From assembly GCA_041860225.1 (NCBI GenBank), contig CP151794.1, positions 930,001-994,000 on the forward strand: a stretch of DNA of 64,000 nucleotides, read 5' to 3'. A program made the translations under genes and the position numbers. This DNA comes from Magnimaribacter mokuoloeensis. GTDB taxonomy: Bacteria; Pseudomonadota; Gammaproteobacteria; Magnimaribacterales; Magnimaribacteraceae. Below, one piece after another: positions 41,870-48,913 of the stretch (the stretch's first letter is position 1; the number at the start of each line of letters is the position of its first letter). Under the pieces are notes generated by a model that saw only the letters and a program-made list of their open reading frames with translations, had not been told where the DNA came from and searched no databases.

Positions 41870-41991
41870 AAAAATAATATTCGCATAGACACTACAAGAC
41901 ACATTACAGTAATAAACAGTCCATGTGCGAGTGTGTGAAGAGATACAAGACAGTGAATATGCCGAGAGAGTTTTAGAGATAAAATCGAAAA

Positions 41992-42108
41992 ATGAAATCA
42001 CAACCACTTAAAAAACACATTAACGATTTAAAGAAACAATTAAATCAAATCAAGAAAGATATAACTGCACTAGAAAAACTTTTCATTAATCTAGAGAAAG
42101 ACTTATAA
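41992..42108 (+). CDS. Very small coiled-coil peptide
   Basis: A 38-codon frame encodes MKSQPLKKHINDLKKQLNQ and a further short helix ending FINLEKDL. Leu and Ile appear at heptad-like spacing, so it should form a coiled coil. It converges on the endonuclease gene and overlaps its stop by 6 bp. Evidence that it is expressed is limited to the frame and the regular heptads. Confidence 0.3.
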   Translation: MKSQPLKKHINDLKKQLNQIKKDITALEKLFINLEKDL

Positions 42109-42855
42109 ATCAATATAGGTATCAAACATTTCTTTAAAGTCAGATGATTTAACTAGTCTTATGCCACCACCATGATTATGTTTTTTACCAATATTTTTAC
42201 CTGAACGATAAACACCTAGTCTGTTATCGTATCTTGCTTTACCTTCTTTGATTAATTTAATGCATTTTTCAAAATTAAATCCTATAAATGCTTTGCCATC
42301 AATGTATTTAAAATGTGTTTTACCATCAATTTTTTTTTCTTCTGCTTTTACAACGAATGTATTTTTAAGTTTTGAACTTGCAGTTCTTAATGAATCAAAA
42401 GTCCAATAAACACTTGAATCTATTGGTTTCTCATTAAGGTCACAAAGAAATATTTTTAATTTTTGTTCAGCATCATCAATCTGTATTTTCATTTTGTATC
42501 TGCCATATACTACTGACCATCTGTGAGCATAAATTGATGTTCTGAAAACTTTGATATGAGGATACTCTTCATCATTTATGCCCCAGTTTTCCCTCATATA
42601 TTCATCACCTTTTTCAGGAAAATCAGGTTTGCAGGTAAAAAGACTTGCTGCAGATTTTGTATGCTGTCTTTGACTCTTGCATTCCCAACCCTCAAAGTCA
42701 GCATCTTTTAGATTATTTTCTTGAACACCTAGAATTGTTTCAAAAGTATTTCCAATTGCTCCATCGTTTTTTTCTGCAAATGGTTTATCACTTTCAATGA
42801 AACCAAGATTTTTGATTCGTTGGAATTCTGATTTAACTCTATTTACATCTACCAC
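42103..42855 (-). CDS. MvaI/BcnI-family type II restriction endonuclease
   Basis: This 250-residue protein shows the MvaI/BcnI pattern: DGAIGNTFETILGVQEN near residue 31, then DFEGWECKSQR near 53, whose D53, E58 and K60 fit the PD-(D/E)XK core. SAASLFTCKP near 68 and a HNHGGGIRLV end follow. These monomeric enzymes cut CCWGG or CCSGG. The exact site cannot be read from sequence. The start codon is GTG and lies inside a hairpin. The partner methyltransferase gene is 39 bp upstream. Confidence 0.85.
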   Translation of the reverse strand: MVDVNRVKSEFQRIKNLGFIESDKPFAEKNDGAIGNTFETILGVQENNLKDADFEGWECKSQRQHTKSAASLFTCKPDFPEKGDEYMRENWGINDEEYPHIKVFRTSIYAHRWSVVYGRYKMKIQIDDAEQKLKIFLCDLNEKPIDSSVYWTFDSLRTASSKLKNTFVVKAEEKKIDGKTHFKYIDGKAFIGFNFEKCIKLIKEGKARYDNRLGVYRSGKNIGKKHNHGGGIRLVKSSDFKEMFDTYIDL

Positions 42856-42889
42856 AAATAAAGCATGCCATATGCTTTATTATTTGTGG
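42852..42889 (-). promoter_or_regulatory. Hairpin over the endonuclease start codon
   Basis: CCACAAATAAAGCAT at 42852-42866 is complementary to 42872-42889 apart from a 3-base insertion. In the messenger, the GTG start of the endonuclease (42853-42855) would be in the base of the stem. No Shine-Dalgarno-like sequence is visible beside it. The hairpin could hold endonuclease translation down until the methyltransferase upstream has been made. Confidence 0.5.
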
Positions 42890-42894
42890 AGTCT

Positions 42895-43644
42895 TTATTC
42901 GGTAAAAAGGTCTTCTGATTTCTTTAATCTATCTTCTGAAATTTTAATATATTTCTTACTTATCTCACTTCCTAGATATTTTCTTTTTAGTCTTTTTGCA
43001 ACAACTGCTGTCGTCCCTGTTCCCATGAAAGGGTCATAGACAATATCACCTTCTTCAGAAAAATTTTCTAAAATTTTTGCAACTAATTCTTTTGGGAAAA
43101 CTGCTCCATGATTTTCTCCTCCTCGACTTCTTTCTCTTTTAATTTCCCAAATATCATCAAGAGTTCCTCTCTCAAAGGTTCCTCTTTTTCTATATTGCCT
43201 GCTAATTGGATAATCTTTATCAAAAACAAGAATTAGTTCGGTTCTTCTATTGAGAACTTGTTTTTGTATAGAAGGTTGAGCATTCCCTTTATCCCATACG
43301 ATGATGTCTTTAAGATATTCAGAAAATTCACCTATCATCTTGAAAATTGACCTCTTGCTGCCTGTGACGATTTGAATGTTATAAAAAACTAATTCACTTA
43401 CTCTAATCAATTCTTTTAGTATTTCTGTATGCAGTTTGTTGTATTCATCAATCGGAAGATTGTCATCAAACTCTGTGTATTTTGTGCTAATTTCTTTGAC
43501 AATCTGTCGTGAACAATACTTCCCATTTCTTATTCTTAAATTCATATTGTAAGGTGGAGAAGTGATGACTAAATCAACAGAGTCATCTTTCATTTTCTTC
43601 AAGGTTGAAAGACAATCTTCATGGTAAATTTTATTCAGTTTCAT
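42895..43644 (-). CDS. Type II DNA methyltransferase, beta class (N4-cytosine-like)
   Basis: This 249-residue methyltransferase has the catalytic motif IV as TSPPYN near residues 28-33, and the SAM-binding motif as DPFMGTGTTAV near 204, later in the chain. That order is the beta class, which includes M.MvaI-type enzymes making N4-methylcytosine. S-P-P-Y rather than D/N-P-P-Y favours cytosine N4. It would protect the host from the endonuclease encoded just downstream. It follows the large basic-protein gene by 34 bp. Confidence 0.85.
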   Translation of the reverse strand: MKLNKIYHEDCLSTLKKMKDDSVDLVITSPPYNMNLRIRNGKYCSRQIVKEISTKYTEFDDNLPIDEYNKLHTEILKELIRVSELVFYNIQIVTGSKRSIFKMIGEFSEYLKDIIVWDKGNAQPSIQKQVLNRRTELILVFDKDYPISRQYRKRGTFERGTLDDIWEIKRERSRGGENHGAVFPKELVAKILENFSEEGDIVYDPFMGTGTTAVVAKRLKRKYLGSEISKKYIKISEDRLKKSEDLFTE

Positions 43645-43678
43645 AGTGCTGTATCTGCCCTCTCTTCTTCTTTTGTCA

Positions 43679-45280
43679 TTAATATGTTTCCATATCAGAA
43701 TAAACTAATGCTTTCTTCTTCGTCTGCCTGACTCCAGTAATATCTGCAATGTTCATTTCTGCATCTTCTTTATGTTCGATTGCTAGAAGTTCAGTATTGT
43801 TCACTCCACTTTCTTTGAATGCAACGAACTGAAAGAGATTGTCATCTACATGTGATTCATAAATTACATTGATTGTATCTGCATCAAAACCACCCAATGC
43901 TATTTCTTTAATAATTCCATCGTATGCTTTTTTGTTCATGCCACCGTTTCTTACACACTCTCTTAATTCATCTTTATGCTTATTGAAATACTTACTTGTA
44001 AACCAATAACAAGTATCAAATAAATGCTCTACATTGAAAGTTTTAACTTGTAGATGACTTTTACCTTTATGTTCTTTGACATCTGTTCTTTTAATAATTG
44101 TTTGTTCAATAATTGATGCAAAGTAATGAATTATGTTCGTGAATGTATAGTCTTCAAGTTTTGCTTTTTTGTAGTCCATAACTACTTCTGCTTCTGCCAA
44201 AGTATCTGAAAAAACTATTATGTCGTCTTTCTTAATCTTGAATTCACCAATAACACCAAATGTATCTTTAAATCTGTCATCATTTTTATGCTCAGATAAA
44301 TGATTCATGTATTTACCTTGAAGAACTTCTTTTGCTAATTTATTTGATTTCTTTTGTTCAGTTAACTCAAGATACTTTGTAATCATGTAAGTATTAACAA
44401 ACGAATTTAATTTTATTGCGACTGATTTTCTGAATGTGAAACTATTTCCTTTTCCACCTTCCATAGTCTTACATTCTCGAGTAAGACCTTGTCTAATCTT
44501 CTCCCCTCTCTTAACTCTGAACGACCTATAAACTCTTAAGAAACCTTGTTTATCATTTAGTTTGTTAATATCATCAATCCATCTTTGAATATATCTCTTG
44601 AACTGTTCTGATTTGTCGTGACCTCTATTTGCACATGTTATCCAAACCATTTCCTCAAAAGTAAAGTTGCTTCTTAGTTCTTTTAGTTCTTCAAAATCGA
44701 CATATTTACTATCTACTTGATAGATTCGAGTTAGTAGACAGAATTTAAGTTTTTTACATTTGATTCTGTCTTTAAGTTGCATGAAATATCCAATAAATTC
44801 ACCTTCTAATGCACCATACTTTTGTTCATCTCCAATGAGTGAATCAAAGATAAACTGAATAGATTCAACTGAATATTTTTTATTTCTGACTTGCTTCCTC
44901 AATGCATGTGCGTATGCCGTCATAGAATCTTTATCATCAAAAATCATCTTCTCATTCATTTTTGTGAATCTATCTAAGTCTTCATACTTTAGTTCTGAAA
45001 CCATATTCATAAAAGATTCTGCCACTGCGTATGATTTCTGCTGACCTGCTTTAACCCATTGAACATAGTCAAAAAATGAGATTTCTTTAGTTTTTGAAAT
45101 ACCTGCTTTGACTTTTGTTTTCTTGTTCCAACCAAAAGAAAATTGTTTAAAGAATGAGTTAGTTAGACTTTGTCCTGAAGATTTCTTTGCTTTAAAAGAC
45201 TGTTGTTGAAGTGCTTTTCTCTTTCTTCTTCTGAGTTCTCTTGCCTTTTGTTTCTGTGCTTTAGTCTTTTTCTTTGCCAT
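43679..45280 (-). CDS. Large basic protein with ADP-ribosyltransferase-like motif set
   Basis: This 533-residue protein has an extremely Lys/Arg-rich start (residues 1-33). In the middle, FLRVYRSFRV (Arg at 252), GNSFTFRKSVA (residues 278-288) and VFSDTLAEAEVVMD (E363-A-E365) appear in the order of R-S-E-type ADP-ribosyltransferases: Arg, Ser-x-Thr/Ser, Glu-x-Glu. IGEFKIKKDDII just before the last motif fits the preceding strand. No full family match is claimed. The basic tail could bind nucleic acid. It lies between the resolvase and the methyltransferase, on the same strand. Confidence 0.5.
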   Translation of the reverse strand: MAKKKTKAQKQKARELRRRKRKALQQQSFKAKKSSGQSLTNSFFKQFSFGWNKKTKVKAGISKTKEISFFDYVQWVKAGQQKSYAVAESFMNMVSELKYEDLDRFTKMNEKMIFDDKDSMTAYAHALRKQVRNKKYSVESIQFIFDSLIGDEQKYGALEGEFIGYFMQLKDRIKCKKLKFCLLTRIYQVDSKYVDFEELKELRSNFTFEEMVWITCANRGHDKSEQFKRYIQRWIDDINKLNDKQGFLRVYRSFRVKRGEKIRQGLTRECKTMEGGKGNSFTFRKSVAIKLNSFVNTYMITKYLELTEQKKSNKLAKEVLQGKYMNHLSEHKNDDRFKDTFGVIGEFKIKKDDIIVFSDTLAEAEVVMDYKKAKLEDYTFTNIIHYFASIIEQTIIKRTDVKEHKGKSHLQVKTFNVEHLFDTCYWFTSKYFNKHKDELRECVRNGGMNKKAYDGIIKEIALGGFDADTINVIYESHVDDNLFQFVAFKESGVNNTELLAIEHKEDAEMNIADITGVRQTKKKALVYSDMETY

Positions 45281-45416
45281 GCTTAATTATCACTTCTACT
45301 TTGAGTTTTTGTCCACAGTAAAAAGTATGTAAATCAAACTAAAGTCTTATTTACATTATTTTTTGATTTTTGAATAACGATTTTAATAGTGTTTCAGACT
45401 ATCCAATTGCAAAAAA

Positions 45417-46004
45417 TTAGATAGACATTGATTTACACTGTTGTGCGACTCTCGTATGACTAATTCCAACTCTTTCTGCAATCTTTCTGTAAGATTTACC
45501 TTGTTGTCTCAATTTAAGTATTTCGTATTCAACATCTTCATCAACGACATCTTTTCTTCCAAACTTAACACCGTCTTTCAATGCTCTCTTGATTCCAATG
45601 ATTTGTCTTTCTCTTCTCATGTTGTTTTCTAGTTCTGCAAAGATTCCAACCATATAAAAGAAACTGCTTCCCATTGTTGTTGATGTATCGATACCTTGTT
45701 TGTAAGAATAAATATCAATATCTAAGTCTTTGAGTTGAGATAGAACTGAAACTAGATGTTTCATGTTTCTGCCTAGTCTGTCGATTGACCACACTACCAG
45801 TTTGTCAAATTTCTTTCTTGATGCATCAGTCATCATTCTTCTTAACTCGTCTCTCTCGTTGACTCCTTTCGTGCCAGAGATAGTTTCGTCATACTCCTCG
45901 ACTACAACCCAATCGTTTCTCTCACATATTTCATAAAGTTCTAATCTCTGATTCTCAGTTGTCTGATGACTTGTAGAACATCTCATTAATATTGCTACTT
46001 TCAT
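45417..46004 (-). CDS. Serine recombinase (resolvase/invertase family)
   Basis: This 195-residue protein has the resolvase start VAILMRCSTSHQTTENQ with the nucleophile at Ser10 and YDETISGTKGVNERDEL near 38. LVVWSIDRLGRNMKHLV near 70 carries the catalytic Arg residues, and a C-terminal helix-turn-helix KSYRKIAERVGISHTRV closes the chain. This is the usual length for a resolvase or invertase. It could resolve multimers or invert DNA within the element. Its start lies 3 bp after the integrase stop, so the two recombinases are co-expressed. Confidence 0.9.
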   Translation of the reverse strand: MKVAILMRCSTSHQTTENQRLELYEICERNDWVVVEEYDETISGTKGVNERDELRRMMTDASRKKFDKLVVWSIDRLGRNMKHLVSVLSQLKDLDIDIYSYKQGIDTSTTMGSSFFYMVGIFAELENNMRRERQIIGIKRALKDGVKFGRKDVVDEDVEYEILKLRQQGKSYRKIAERVGISHTRVAQQCKSMSI

Positions 46005-46007
46005 AAT

Positions 46008-47228
46008 TTACTCCTCTTCTAATAGATACTTCACATCATCAGAGATGTCTTTTGTAAGTTCATCTCTCATCATTCTTGTTTTCATCTGACCATAGTGTTG
46101 TTCAAGACTCTGAAGACCTGTGCCTAAGTTCTCACACAATGCACGACTGTTCATTCCTGCATAAAGTCTCCATGTCGCATAAGTATGTCTTAAGTTGTAG
46201 TAAGAGATTTCTTTGTCTCCGTCTTTGAGACCAGTCTCATTCAACATAAATTTCCATGCACGATAGTAATAATCTCGACCAAGTTCATTTCCACTGACAT
46301 TATCCACAAAGACAAAGTCATTAGACTTTGTGTAATTAGAATATGACCTGATTCTTTCTAAGACATCTCCTCTTCTTCCTTGCACTACTCTGTCTTTCCT
46401 ATTCTTTGTCATATCTGCACTTAATCTGATTTCACAAAGTGATTTCTTTTCATCTTTGCCTCGAACAATTTTTACATGTCTCCATTTGAGTCTTCTTGCT
46501 TCACCAAATCTCAAACCAGTATTAGAAAGTAATAGAGTGAAGTCTCTAATGAAGTGTCTAACTTTAAGATTGTCATCTTCATCAAGAAACTTCTTACTCT
46601 TCATGAAATTAGTAATAGTTCTATATTCATTGATTGTTAATGCTTCTCTTCTTCTTGCATTCTTTTTGATAATCGGAAATTCTGCCTGAAAGATTGCACT
46701 CAAGTATCCATTTTTGATTGCATACTTGAAGACTGCATTGATTGTTGCTCTTTCATTAACAAGAGTGACATTCTGAACTCTGTCATTTGTTTGTTTTCTT
46801 CTGAATGAGTAGTAGTTCATGAAAAGAGATGATGAAACATCTTTTATTTTGAAGTTCTTATCTGAGATAAACTTTTTTAACCAATTGCACTGAGAAACAA
46901 TTGTTAGATATCTTCCTTCTGTTTTATCAATACCGATTAATGCCTTTTGAGTCTCTAACCATTCATCGATAACTTTGTGAAGAGTGATATCAAATATCTT
47001 CTCTCCACTTCTTCTTTTAGATTTGATTTCTAGATATTCATCTTCTGCAAGTGTTCTTGCTAGATTTTCATCTCTTGTTCTTAAAGACTTTCTAAAGTAT
47101 TTGTTGTTCTCACGAATCCAAATTTTAACTTGCCAGTTGCCACTTTGACCTCTTCTGAAGAGTTTTACATCTCCACCATAGAGATTGATTTGTTCAAGTT
47201 GATACTTATGACTATCAATAGAACTCAT
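46008..47228 (-). CDS. Tyrosine integrase of the guaA-targeted element
   Basis: This 406-residue protein has an N-terminal arm-binding-like domain (residues 20-55, WIRENNKYFRKSLRT), a core-binding domain (75-190) and a catalytic domain. TGLRFGEARRL holds the first Arg (240), TKNRK a Lys (275), NLRHTYAT the second Arg (347) and EQHYG the nucleophile Tyr (379). The usual His of the HxxR box is Tyr344, and the His of the LGH segment is Thr370. The gene lies 120 bp from guaA on the same strand, as expected of an integrase placed by its own attachment site. Confidence 0.9.
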   Translation of the reverse strand: MSSIDSHKYQLEQINLYGGDVKLFRRGQSGNWQVKIWIRENNKYFRKSLRTRDENLARTLAEDEYLEIKSKRRSGEKIFDITLHKVIDEWLETQKALIGIDKTEGRYLTIVSQCNWLKKFISDKNFKIKDVSSSLFMNYYSFRRKQTNDRVQNVTLVNERATINAVFKYAIKNGYLSAIFQAEFPIIKKNARRREALTINEYRTITNFMKSKKFLDEDDNLKVRHFIRDFTLLLSNTGLRFGEARRLKWRHVKIVRGKDEKKSLCEIRLSADMTKNRKDRVVQGRRGDVLERIRSYSNYTKSNDFVFVDNVSGNELGRDYYYRAWKFMLNETGLKDGDKEISYYNLRHTYATWRLYAGMNSRALCENLGTGLQSLEQHYGQMKTRMMRDELTKDISDDVKYLLEEE

Positions 47229-47230
47229 AT

Positions 47231-47297
47231 TGTGTCAGATTTGTGTTTTTTCACTGTCATATACAGTAATTTTACACTAATGTGTCACACTGTGTCA
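47231..47297. repeat. Right arm repeats of unit D-E
   Basis: TGTGTCAG at 47231 is followed 11 bp later by TGTGTTTT; TGTGTCAC at 47281 is followed 10 bp later by TGTGTCAA. The outer pair lies about 54 bp from core E, comparable with the right ends of units A-B and B-C. The integrase gene starts just beyond the inner pair. Confidence 0.7.
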
Positions 47298-47348
47298 AAA
47301 ATAAAACCTCTGTAAGTATTGATTTTACTGCATTCTTGATAAATGCAA

Positions 47349-48908
47349 TTACTCCCACTCAATAGTAGCTGGTGGTTTACTAGAGATATCGTAAGTTACT
47401 CTAGATACTTCAGGAATTTCATTGATGATTCTATTAGAAACTTTTTCTAAGAAAGTATGAGGGAGTTTAGCTGATTTAGCAGTCATAAAATCTATAGTTT
47501 CAACTGCTCTTAAAGCAATGACATATTCATACCGCCTAGCATCCCCTACTACTCCAACGGATTTAACCGGTAAAAATACTGCAAAAGCTTGGCTTACTTT
47601 CTCATAGTAACCACCTGCAACCAACTCACTAATAAAAATTTCATCAGCTAATTGAAGGGTTTTAATATAAGGTCTTTTAATTTCACCAAGAATTCGGACA
47701 CCCAAACCTGGACCTGGAAAAGGGTGTCTAAATAATATCTCTTTTGGTAAACCAAGCTCTAAACCAATCTTTCTTACTTCATCTTTAAATAGGTCCTTTA
47801 AGGGCTCTATCACAGGGAGATTAAGATAGCTCGGCAGCCCTCCTACATTGTGATGAGATTTTATTACATGCGCAGACCCATCCTTTGTGCCAGCTGATTC
47901 AATAACATCAGGATAAATTGTCCCTTGAGCTAACCATTGAATTTTTTTATTTCTTTTTGCCTCTTTAAGAAAGACATCTATAAAAGTTTTTCCAATAGCT
48001 TTGCGTTTCTGCTCCGGATCTTTTTTTCCTTTCAAATCTCTTAAGAATTGATTACCAGCATTAGCTCTTTTTACTTTGATTCCGAATTTACCTTTGAAGG
48101 TTTCCATGACTTGGTCACCTTCATTGAGTCTAAGGAGTCCATTGTCTACAAAGATACAGGTTAACTGCTTGCCTATTGCTTTCGAGAGTAATGCTGCAAC
48201 AACAGCAGAATCCACACCTCCTGATAAACCTAATAATACGTCTTGGTCACCTACCTGCTCTCTGATTTCACTAACTGCCCTATCGATTATATTTTTAGAA
48301 TTCCATAAACCTTTACAGCCAGAAATATCTCTAACAAAGTTTTTTAGAATTTTTTTACCTTGAGGAGTGTGAGTTACTTCAGGATGAAACTGGAGACCGA
48401 ATATCTTTTTCGTTGGATGGTAAAAGGCTGCTATGGGACTGTTACTAGTTGTTGCGCAAACTTTGAAATCTCTAGGAAGTTTGGAAACATGATCTCCATG
48501 ACTCATCCAAACACTGATTTTGTTATTGTTTATCCCTTTAAAAAGTCCAGACCCTTTATTTTTCAACACTAGATCAGCATGTCCAAATTCTCGTTTATCC
48601 GCCAATTCAACTTTTCCTTTGAGTTGCTTGGCAATGGATTGCATGCCATAGCAAATACCAAGAAGTGGGATGCCTAAATCAAATACTCTGTCCGGTATTT
48701 TAGGAGAACCTTTTTGCTTTACGGTTTCTGGACCTCCAGACAGGATGATGCCTTTGGCGTTAAAGTCTTTAATAGATTTAAGAGAAGCACGATGGTTGTA
48801 TATCTCGCAATAAACACCCAATTCTCTTACTCTTCTAGCAATGAGTTGCGTGTACTGTGAACCGAAGTCAATTATTAAAATCTTATCGGCAAGGATATTC
48901 TTTGCCAT
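47349..48908 (-). CDS. guaA: GMP synthase (glutamine-hydrolysing)
   Basis: This 519-residue enzyme is complete. It has a class I glutamine amidotransferase domain with LLGICYGMQSIA (Cys near 85) and FGLQFHPEVTHTP, then the ATP pyrophosphatase P-loop LLGLSGGVDSAVVAALL near 230. The dimerisation domain ends in KPPATIEWE. It converts XMP to GMP with ATP and glutamine. It follows guaB by 5 bp. Its last codons are the attachment core used by the array downstream, so its stop is also a junction. Confidence 0.97.
   Translation of the reverse strand: MAKNILADKILIIDFGSQYTQLIARRVRELGVYCEIYNHRASLKSIKDFNAKGIILSGGPETVKQKGSPKIPDRVFDLGIPLLGICYGMQSIAKQLKGKVELADKREFGHADLVLKNKGSGLFKGINNNKISVWMSHGDHVSKLPRDFKVCATTSNSPIAAFYHPTKKIFGLQFHPEVTHTPQGKKILKNFVRDISGCKGLWNSKNIIDRAVSEIREQVGDQDVLLGLSGGVDSAVVAALLSKAIGKQLTCIFVDNGLLRLNEGDQVMETFKGKFGIKVKRANAGNQFLRDLKGKKDPEQKRKAIGKTFIDVFLKEAKRNKKIQWLAQGTIYPDVIESAGTKDGSAHVIKSHHNVGGLPSYLNLPVIEPLKDLFKDEVRKIGLELGLPKEILFRHPFPGPGLGVRILGEIKRPYIKTLQLADEIFISELVAGGYYEKVSQAFAVFLPVKSVGVVGDARRYEYVIALRAVETIDFMTAKSAKLPHTFLEKVSNRIINEIPEVSRVTYDISSKPPATIEWE
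47351..47368 (-). repeat. guaA attachment core E (authentic guaA 3' end)
   Basis: ACTCCCACTCAATAGTAG is the last part of guaA. With the T bases at 47349-47350 it encodes Thr-Ile-Glu-Trp-Glu and TAA on the minus strand. The copies at 40194, 39303, 38186 and 37378 repeat it. Integration at this place keeps guaA whole because the element brings an equivalent end. Confidence 0.92.
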
Positions 48909-48913
48909 AGGAT

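Larger units (their letters stand above)
40212..47353 (-). mobile_element. Unit D-E: 7.2-kb integrative element with recombinases and restriction-modification
   Basis: The unit lies between two identical 18-base cores. It encodes a tyrosine integrase at the guaA end, a serine resolvase, a large basic protein with an ART-like motif set, a DNA methyltransferase and its MvaI/BcnI-like endonuclease. Five small plus-strand genes lie at the far end. Left arm repeats (GTGTCAC word), a palindrome and two right repeat pairs complete it. It is probably the newest insertion, because its cores are identical and it lies against guaA. Confidence 0.87.
37378..47368 (-). mobile_element. Tandem array of four integrative units on the guaA 3' end
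   Basis: Five copies of the guaA terminal sequence, all in the same orientation, bound four units of about 0.8, 1.1, 0.9 and 7.2 kb. The rightmost copy is the true guaA end. Each unit has hairpin and short-repeat blocks near the core, like core and arm sites of a tyrosine integrase. Only the rightmost unit encodes recombinases. The 3' end of guaA is known as an insertion site for genomic islands. The stepwise array of single-cargo units with differing arm words is what stands out here. Confidence 0.85.

Noticed and set aside
37378..47368. Repeats spaced through the region as a CRISPR array
   Set aside because: Copies are 0.8 to 7 kb apart, carry genes between them and match the guaA end; no cas genes are present.
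37378..47368. tRNA gene as integration target
   Set aside because: No tRNA-like cloverleaf was found at any junction; the repeated core is the guaA 3' end.
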